From Patescibacteria group bacterium (GTDB taxonomy: Bacteria; Patescibacteriota; Patescibacteriia; UBA9934), in NCBI GenBank assembly GCA_030916555.1, contig JAUPWK010000084.1, positions 1-9,953 of the forward strand: DNA of 9,953 nucleotides. The letters are read 5' to 3'. The position numbers and the translations under genes are program-made. This document shows positions 5,789 through 9,953 of the stretch, piece by piece (positions within the stretch are counted from its first letter, which is position 1; every line of letters starts with the position of its first letter). The notes below the pieces were generated by a model, which was not told the origin of the DNA, did no database searches, and saw only the letters and a list, made by a program, of their open reading frames with translations.

Positions 5789-6337
5789 TTATTTCTGGAC
5801 TTTGGAGACGAAGGGGAACCCGAGACCTTTAAATAAGACGAGTCCTTCTTCATGAGTCTTAGCCGACGTCGTGATCGTCACCTGGAGACCGTGGAGTGAT
5901 TCCACTTCATCCGGTGGGATCTCAGGGAAGGCGGTATGCTCCGTGAAACCGTAGTTGAAGTTTCCGTCCTTATCCACTGACGACTCCGGAATACCGCGGA
6001 AGTCACGGATACGGGCAAAAGCCACATTCGCCAAACGGTCAATGAAATGCCACATGCGATCACCACGAAGGGTCACTGTAACACCCACCACCGAGCCCTC
6101 ACGAACCTTGAAGCCAGCAATTGACTTGCGAGCCTTGGTCTTCATGGGCTGTTGACCCGTGATTTTACGCAAGGTCTCGACAATAGTGTCGGCGAACTTT
6201 GGATCACGGCCCTTACCAAGTCCAGCGTTCACAGTCACCTTGATGACACGTGGAATCTCATGAACGTTTGAAAAACCAAACTGTTCTTTGAGTGCTGGAA
6301 TGACAACCGATTGCATTTTTTCTTTAGAGTTTTGCAT
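5789..6337 (-). CDS. rplE: 50S ribosomal protein L5
   Basis: A 182-residue 5S rRNA-binding protein of the central protuberance that also touches the P-site tRNA and small-subunit head. Recognisable parts are PRVIKVTVNAGLGKG, the strand ITGQQPMKTKARKSIAGFKV with REG, the P-site loop region, RIRDFRGIPESSVDKDGNFN and FPEIPPDEVESLHGLQVTI. Length is normal (E. coli 179). ATG 6337 is 2 bases after the rplX stop (TAG), suggesting coupled translation. Confidence 0.97.
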   Translation of the reverse strand: MQNSKEKMQSVVIPALKEQFGFSNVHEIPRVIKVTVNAGLGKGRDPKFADTIVETLRKITGQQPMKTKARKSIAGFKVREGSVVGVTVTLRGDRMWHFIDRLANVAFARIRDFRGIPESSVDKDGNFNYGFTEHTAFPEIPPDEVESLHGLQVTITTSAKTHEEGLVLFKGLGFPFVSKVQK

Positions 6338-6339
6338 AC

Positions 6340-6561
6340 CTACTTTTCGGAGATCAGGGCAACCTTCTCGATCCGAATCGGCCCATTGTAATTAACGCGC
6401 TGTCCAGGCTGCTGACCTTTGGCCTTCATGTGGCGAACGGTAGCATTAATGCCCTCCACCACGACCATTCCGAGTTTTGGCAAAACTTGAGTAACCTTGC
6501 CCTCTTTGCCCTTATCTCGGCCGGAAAGAACGCGAACTTTGTCGCCAGTCTTGATCTTCAT
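6340..6561 (-). CDS. rplX: 50S ribosomal protein L24 (short)
   Basis: A 73-residue assembly-initiator protein of the large subunit, located near the peptide tunnel exit. The KOW motif spans about residues 6-28 (GDKVRVLSGRDKGKEGKVTQ and so on). Further landmarks are VEGINATVRHMKAKG and GPIRIEKVALISEK. It ends where the usual C-terminal extension of bacterial L24 (total about 100 residues) begins, so it is a minimal form; the stop is TAG. I chose ATG 6561 (MKIKTGDKVRV) over the in-frame TTG at 6567, which would add two residues. The start is 9 bases after the rplN stop. Confidence 0.95.
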   Translation of the reverse strand: MKIKTGDKVRVLSGRDKGKEGKVTQVLPKLGMVVVEGINATVRHMKAKGQQPGQRVNYNGPIRIEKVALISEK

Positions 6562-6570
6562 AGACAAGGG

Positions 6571-6942
6571 TTAGAGCACCTCTGGAGCCAAAGACACAAT
6601 CTTCATGAAGCCTTCGTTGCGCAATTCGCGAGCGACTGGTCCAAAGATACGTGTGCCTCGTGGTTCCTTAGTGGCACGGTTAATAATTACTGCCGCGTTT
6701 TCGTCAAAACGAATGTAGGAACCGTCTGGACGACGGGTTTCCTTGCGGGTACGAACAATTACGGCGTGAACAACGTCGCTCTTCTTAACGGCGTTATGAG
6801 GAGCTGCCTCCTTCACAACAGCAGTTACAACGTCGCCCAAACGAGCGTAACGCTTCTTGTAGCCGCCGTGAACACGGACAACTTGCAGTTTTTTTGCGCC
6901 GGTGTTGTCAGCAACGGCAATCATGGCTCGATGTTGCAACAT
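6571..6942 (-). CDS. rplN: 50S ribosomal protein L14
   Basis: A 123-residue large-subunit protein at the subunit interface (bridges with 16S rRNA); in many bacteria the silencing factor RsfS binds it. The family core is clear: AVADNTGAKKLQVVRVHGG, the basic loop KKRYARLGDVVTAVVKEA, IVRTRKETRRPDGSYIRFDE and GTRIFGPVARELR. ATG 6942 gives MLQHRAMIAVADN, in line with the usual MIQ...L.VADN. It begins 4 bases (CCGT) after the rpsQ stop. Confidence 0.97.
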   Translation of the reverse strand: MLQHRAMIAVADNTGAKKLQVVRVHGGYKKRYARLGDVVTAVVKEAAPHNAVKKSDVVHAVIVRTRKETRRPDGSYIRFDENAAVIINRATKEPRGTRIFGPVARELRNEGFMKIVSLAPEVL

Positions 6943-6946
6943 ACGG

Positions 6947-7222
6947 TTAGACTACGGAAGCCTTCTTATTAATGGAAACGACGCGCCAACGCTTACGAGA
7001 AGACAACGGACGAGTTTCCTCGATCGTTACTTCGTCGCCAGTCTTGGCTTCGTCACCCTCGTTATGTGCGAGGTATTTGGTGCCCTTGATGTAGCGCTTA
7101 CCGTACTTAGGATGAACAATGGTACGAACGACCGAGACCGCAACGGTCTTTGTCATCTTGTCCGAAACCACCACCCCAGAAAGGCGTCGGCGCTTGGCAA
7201 GTTGTTTGTTAGCAGTTTCCAT
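6947..7222 (-). CDS. rpsQ: 30S ribosomal protein S17
   Basis: A 91-residue OB-fold primary 16S rRNA-binding protein of the small-subunit body. Landmarks are RRRLSGVVVSDKMTKTVAVS, the stretch HPKYGKRYIKGTKYLAHNEG, and IEETRPLSSRKRWRVVSI. Length is slightly above the E. coli protein (84) because of a basic N-terminal lead METANKQLAK. ATG 7222 is 3 bases after the rpmC stop (TAA TAT ATG). Confidence 0.97.
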   Translation of the reverse strand: METANKQLAKRRRLSGVVVSDKMTKTVAVSVVRTIVHPKYGKRYIKGTKYLAHNEGDEAKTGDEVTIEETRPLSSRKRWRVVSINKKASVV

Positions 7223-7225
7223 ATA

Positions 7226-7420
7226 TTAGTCTTGGACCTTGAGGGTACTAATCTTGGTCATGATGCGAGCAACGCGTTGGCGAATCTCGCGAATCTCACG
7301 GACGTCCTTTACCTGGTTTACAGCGCGCTTCATGTTTAAAGCGTGCAGGCGAGTGCGGTCCTCAGCTAACATTCCAGCTAGCTCAGCCTGGCTCTTGCCT
7401 TCAAGTTCTTTGAAGTTCAT
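7226..7420 (-). CDS. rpmC: 50S ribosomal protein L29
   Basis: A 64-residue two-helix protein at the tunnel exit of the large subunit, a docking area for trigger factor and SRP. The sequence has the expected first helix (MNFKELEGKSQAELAGMLAE), a turn, and the second helix ending in VREIREIRQRVARIMTKIST, comparable with the family's 'iR.vRr.IARi.T'. The order L16-L29-S17 confirms the call. ATG 7420 is 3 bases (CCT) after the rplP stop. Confidence 0.95.
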   Translation of the reverse strand: MNFKELEGKSQAELAGMLAEDRTRLHALNMKRAVNQVKDVREIREIRQRVARIMTKISTLKVQD

Positions 7421-7423
7421 AGG

Positions 7424-7837
7424 TTAGGCGCGAACAATGATCTTCGTCTTCACTGGCAGCTTGTAAGCAGCCAATCGGAATGCCTCACGAGCCACTTCGT
7501 CAGTGACACCATCCATTTCAAACAAAATGGTTCCGGCACGCACTGGAGTCATGTAGTAATCCACACCACCCTTACCCTTACCCATAGGCGCTTCAGCACC
7601 GTGGTTGGTAACTGGGTGATCTGGGAAAATACGGATCCAGATTTTGCCTCCGCGCTTGATAGCGCGAGTCATGGCGCGACGTGCGGCTTCAATTTGACGA
7701 GCAGTGACCCAGGCCTCAGTTGTGGCCTTAAGTCCGTACGTGCCAAAAGCGACGTCGATTTTTTGCGTGGCCACGCGATCACCCTGAGTGTGACGCTTGT
7801 GCCACTTGCGATATTTCATTTTCTTGGGGAGCAACAT
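7424..7837 (-). CDS. rplP: 50S ribosomal protein L16
   Basis: A 137-residue large-subunit protein near the A-site tRNA elbow and the base of the central protuberance. The N-terminus MLLPKKMKYRKWHKRHTQG, GTYGLKATTEAWVTARQIEA and the loop MGKGKGGVDYYMTPVRAGTI are diagnostic. One position stands out: before MGKGKG the family usually has Arg (R81 in E. coli, hydroxylated by RoxA/YcfD); here it is P84 (AEAPMGKGKG). ATG 7837 follows rpsC by 22 bases, among the longer gaps in the ribosomal part, with no Shine-Dalgarno sequence in it (the nearest bases are GCATCCTTTT). Confidence 0.97.
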   Translation of the reverse strand: MLLPKKMKYRKWHKRHTQGDRVATQKIDVAFGTYGLKATTEAWVTARQIEAARRAMTRAIKRGGKIWIRIFPDHPVTNHGAEAPMGKGKGGVDYYMTPVRAGTILFEMDGVTDEVAREAFRLAAYKLPVKTKIIVRA

Positions 7838-7859
7838 AAAAGGATGCTACAAGATTTGA

Positions 7860-8579
7860 TTACGAGCGAGCTGGAGCACGGCGAGGCGCACGAGTGCGCG
7901 GTCGCTCTGCTTCAGCTGAGGCCTCTTTTTGAACTTCCCCACCGAAGACATCGCCACGGTAGATCCACACCTTAATTCCGATCACACCATACACCGTATT
8001 TGCACGTACGCGAGCGAAATCGATATCGGCACGCAAATTGTGCAAAGGAATGCTTCCGTGTGAAATAGTTTCCGTTCGAGCGATTTCAGCACCGTTCAAA
8101 CGACCAGACAACGTGAGTTTAACTCCCTTTGCACCGGCCTTCATCACGCGCTCAATTGCCATTTTCATGGAACGTCGGAATGGCAAACGCTTTTCAATAT
8201 CCTGAGCAATTTGCTGACCAACGATCTCTGAGAACAACGTTGGGCGAGAAATTTCCTGAACATTGATGTTCAATGTAACGCGACGACCGCGGTAGAAAGT
8301 CTTGAGAACCTTTTTCTTCAAGTCTTCAATCCCGGCGCCAGCGCGACCAATCACCACACCCGGCTTAGCAACATGCACCGTGATGGTGAGCTGCTTTGGA
8401 GTGCGCTCAATGTCCACGTTATTCAAGCCAGCTTCCTTCAAAGCCTTACGCATGAATTCGCGAATTTCCACGTCCTCCTGCAAAGCAGAGACGTAATTCT
8501 TGCCACGTGCGAACCACTTGGAATCCCAAGAGTAAACAGTAGCGAGTCGGAAAACTTTTGGATGTACTTTATGACCCAT
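7860..8579 (-). CDS. rpsC: 30S ribosomal protein S3
   Basis: A 239-residue protein of the small-subunit head, lining the mRNA entry channel and contributing to mRNA unwinding. The N-terminus GHKVHPKVFRLATVYSWDSK is typical, with H in place of the usual Q/N. The type II KH domain has its GxxG loop at G78-R-A-G81 (PGVVIGRAGAGIEDL). The C-terminal domain (about 119-209) includes RRSMKMAIERVMKAGAKGVK, SGRLNGAEIART and GIKVWIYRGD. It ends in a basic, proline-rich tail (ERPRTRAPRRAPARS) that is probably disordered. ATG 8579 is 4 bases (TCCT) after the rplV stop. Confidence 0.97.
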   Translation of the reverse strand: MGHKVHPKVFRLATVYSWDSKWFARGKNYVSALQEDVEIREFMRKALKEAGLNNVDIERTPKQLTITVHVAKPGVVIGRAGAGIEDLKKKVLKTFYRGRRVTLNINVQEISRPTLFSEIVGQQIAQDIEKRLPFRRSMKMAIERVMKAGAKGVKLTLSGRLNGAEIARTETISHGSIPLHNLRADIDFARVRANTVYGVIGIKVWIYRGDVFGGEVQKEASAEAERPRTRAPRRAPARS

Positions 8580-8583
8580 AGGA

Positions 8584-9015
8584 TTACTTGGTGGTGGATT
8601 CGACGCTCGACTTCTTGGTCGTCTTGCGAGTGATCTTTGGCTTTACTGCTTTTGGAGCAGGAGCTTCGACTGGAGCGGACTCACCTTTTGGGCTTACCCA
8701 AACCGTGATATGCGACATACGCAAGCGGATCGGAGTCGCGCGACCCTGAGCGCGAGGCGTAACGCGCTTAATTTTCGGACCCTCGTCAACGATCACGCGA
8801 GACACAACCAAGCCTTCAGCTGACATCTTGTGGTTATGTACAGCGTTCGCCACGGCTGAGTTAATCGCCTTCAACATTGGTTGAGCAGCCTCCTTCTGAT
8901 TGAACATGAGCTGCTTACGTGCCTCCTCAACCGTGAGACCACGCACTAAACCAGCCAAGAGGCGGGTCTTGCGCGGAGCAACTCGGATGAATTTTGCTTT
9001 ACACATTACTTCCAT
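8584..9015 (-). CDS. rplV: 50S ribosomal protein L22 with C-terminal tail
   Basis: L22 binds 23S rRNA and its beta-hairpin lines the narrow part of the exit tunnel, where some macrolides act. Landmarks are AKFIRVAPRKTRLLAGLVRG, the helix with AINSAVANAVHNH, VIVDEGPKIKRVTPRAQGRA and SHITVWV. At 143 residues it exceeds the usual 110; the excess is a tail from about residue 110 rich in Pro, Ala, Lys, Ser and Thr (EAPAPKAVKPKITRKTTKKS). I chose ATG 9015 because MEVMCKAKF matches the family's MEVKAKAKY; an internal ATG at 9006 is a minor alternative. It starts 15 bases after rpsS. Confidence 0.96.
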   Translation of the reverse strand: MEVMCKAKFIRVAPRKTRLLAGLVRGLTVEEARKQLMFNQKEAAQPMLKAINSAVANAVHNHKMSAEGLVVSRVIVDEGPKIKRVTPRAQGRATPIRLRMSHITVWVSPKGESAPVEAPAPKAVKPKITRKTTKKSSVESTTK

Positions 9016-9026
9016 ATTGAGGGGCT

Positions 9027-9048
9027 AAGCTTAGCGACTAAGCTTTTT
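9027..9048. other. Small inverted repeat over the rpsS stop codon
   Basis: AAGCTTAG (9027-9034) and CTAAGCTT (9038-9045) are exact reverse complements separated by three bases, so an 8-base-pair hairpin could form over the rpsS stop codon (9031-9033). On the plus strand it runs into TTTTT, but no plus-strand gene lies upstream, so I do not call a terminator. The stem is AT-rich and short; its function is uncertain. Confidence 0.3.
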
Positions 9049-9354
9049 ATCTGCAGCGGCAGGAGCGGCAGCGGCAGGAGCGGCAACCGCGGCAGCCGTC
9101 TTACCTGCGTGACGCACGAACTTACGCGTTGGAGAAAATTCTCCCAAGCGATGACCGACCATGTTCTCAACTACACGTACCTGGATGAAATCCTTACCGT
9201 TATGCACGGCGAAGGTGAATCCCACCATGGCAGGAGTAATCTGAGATGCGCGAGACCAGGTCTTCACGACGGTTTTATCGCCCGGGCGAAGCTTGCTCAC
9301 CTTCTTGAGAAGATGATCAGCGATGAACGGGCCCTTTTTGAGACTTCGTGTCAT
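9031..9354 (-). CDS. rpsS: 30S ribosomal protein S19 with Ala/Pro-rich tail
   Basis: S19 lies in the small-subunit head, binds 16S rRNA with S13 and contacts the central protuberance of the large subunit. The conserved body is residues 1-84: TRSLKKGPFIADHLLKKV, SRASQITPAMVGFTFAVHNG, and GHRLGEFSPTRKF followed by VRHAG. Length is 107 against about 92; the surplus is the tail KTAAAVAAPAAAAPAAADKK followed by LSR, low in complexity and partly made by a 15-base tandem duplication in the DNA. In bacterial S19 this tail is normally short and basic, and it points toward the A- and P-site tRNAs. ATG 9354 is 14 bases after the rplB stop. Confidence 0.97.
   Translation of the reverse strand: MTRSLKKGPFIADHLLKKVSKLRPGDKTVVKTWSRASQITPAMVGFTFAVHNGKDFIQVRVVENMVGHRLGEFSPTRKFVRHAGKTAAAVAAPAAAAPAAADKKLSR
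9053..9082. repeat. 15-base tandem duplication within rpsS
   Basis: The unit GCAGCGGCAGGAGCG occurs twice, head to tail, with no mismatch (9053-9067 and 9068-9082). It encodes the repeated Ala/Pro part of the S19 tail (AAPAAAAPAAA) and keeps the frame. It is probably a slippage product in a flexible tail. Confidence 0.85.
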
Positions 9355-9368
9355 AAGATGATTTCGCG

Positions 9369-9953
9369 TTAGATGGTCGCGTTCTTGTTCTTGCGACGAT
9401 GGATGATGAACTTATCAGAACGAGTATTGCGACGCGTTGCGACACCGTGTGCGTGCTTACCAGTTGGAGTCTTCGCGTACTTGAGACCGATTGAGTTGCG
9501 ACCCTCACCACCTCCGTGTGGGTGATCAACTGGGTTCATTACCTTACCGCGGACGGTTGGACGAACACCACGATGACGGGTTCGACCAGCCTTACCCCAG
9601 CGCACCAAGTGCCAGTCAGGGTTTGAAACGATACCGATCGTGGCCATGCATACACGGTTCACGCGACGCATTTCTCCAGATGGCAAACGGAGCGTTGCGT
9701 ACTCACCTTCGATAGCGAGAAGTTCGGCAGCCGTACCGGCACCACGAACAAGCTGTCCTCCCTTACCTACGTCCATCTCAACGTTATGCACTTGCATACC
9801 CACTGGGATCTTCTCAAGTGGGAAACGGTTACCTGGAGTTGGTTCACCCTTTTCTTTTGATGAAACGATGACATCTCCTACCGTGAGACCCGCAGGGGCC
9901 AAGATGTAACGCTTCTCACCGTCCTTATAGGCGAGAAGAGCCAAACGCGCACC
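9369..9953 (-). CDS. rplB: 50S ribosomal protein L2 (5' end cut off)
   Basis: A core large-subunit protein needed for subunit joining and peptidyl-transferase activity. The window holds the last 194 codons; the reading frame stays open to the right edge (GARLALLAYKDGEKRYILAP), so about 80 N-terminal residues are missing and TTG 9944 is an internal Leu codon, not a start. The OB/SH3-like part shows GMQVHNVEMDVGKGGQLVRG. The C-terminal part holds RPTVRGKVMNPVDHPHGGGE, including the His of HPHGGGEG associated with peptidyl transfer (H229 in E. coli). The usual TPWGK near the C-terminus reads TPTGKHAHG, and the following basic stretch has fewer lysines than usual. The position before rpsS fits the S10 operon order. 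Confidence 0.97.
   Translation of the reverse strand, partial: GARLALLAYKDGEKRYILAPAGLTVGDVIVSSKEKGEPTPGNRFPLEKIPVGMQVHNVEMDVGKGGQLVRGAGTAAELLAIEGEYATLRLPSGEMRRVNRVCMATIGIVSNPDWHLVRWGKAGRTRHRGVRPTVRGKVMNPVDHPHGGGEGRNSIGLKYAKTPTGKHAHGVATRRNTRSDKFIIHRRKNKNATI

Noticed and set aside
6430..6972. Open frame of 180 codons on the plus strand
   Set aside because: It lies antisense to rplX and rplN, which are strongly conserved, and its translation resembles no protein family. It is a by-product of their codon use.
9025..9050. Possible plus-strand intrinsic terminator (hairpin followed by TTTTT)
   Set aside because: The stem is AT-rich and short and there is no plus-strand gene upstream; kept only as an inverted repeat.
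1..9953. CRISPR arrays, tRNA or rRNA genes, insertion sequences, toxin-antitoxin or defence genes
   Set aside because: No repeat-spacer pattern, cloverleaf-like segment, transposase-like frame or terminal inverted repeats were seen; nearly every base is accounted for by core genes.

Overview
The window is one strand of tightly packed genes, all reading right to left (minus strand). It carries the S10-spc ribosomal protein cluster, followed by secY, adk and map and then two small genes of unclear function. In transcription order from the right edge: rplB (L2, 5' end cut off), rpsS, rplV, rpsC, rplP, rpmC, rpsQ, rplN, rplX, rplE, rpsN, rpsH, rplF, rplR, rpsE, rplO, secY, adk, map, an unrecognised 64-residue protein, and a membrane-anchored protein whose 3' end is cut off by the left edge. 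There is no gene-free stretch over 300 bases; the largest gap is about 76 bases, between secY and adk.

The organism is a bacterium, most likely of the Candidate Phyla Radiation (Patescibacteria), perhaps the Parcubacteria side. The main reason is that rpmD (L30), which normally lies between rpsE and rplO, is absent: the two genes are only 9 bases apart. Loss of L30 is a known CPR trait. A 61-residue four-cysteine S14 and a short 73-residue L24 are compatible with this. GC content looks moderate, near half. The lineage call is inference and cannot be settled from this window.

The genes work as a growth module: proteins of both ribosomal subunits, the SecYEG channel that receives membrane proteins from those ribosomes, adenylate kinase for nucleotide balance, and methionine aminopeptidase for trimming nascent chains. 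A perfect 30-base palindrome with a T-rich tail separates the ribosomal/secY part from adk-map. It could act as a partial terminator that lowers expression of the downstream genes.

I found no mobile element, CRISPR array, RNA gene or new multi-gene system; this is core housekeeping DNA. The unusual points are details: an RGG-rich N-terminal extension on S5, an Ala/Pro tail on S19 from a 15-base tandem duplication, the adk start codon embedded in a hairpin/T-tract region, lack of Shine-Dalgarno sequences at essentially all starts, no TGA among 20 stop codons, a proline at the L16 position that is a modified arginine in E. coli, and two small genes after map where infA/rpmJ often lie.
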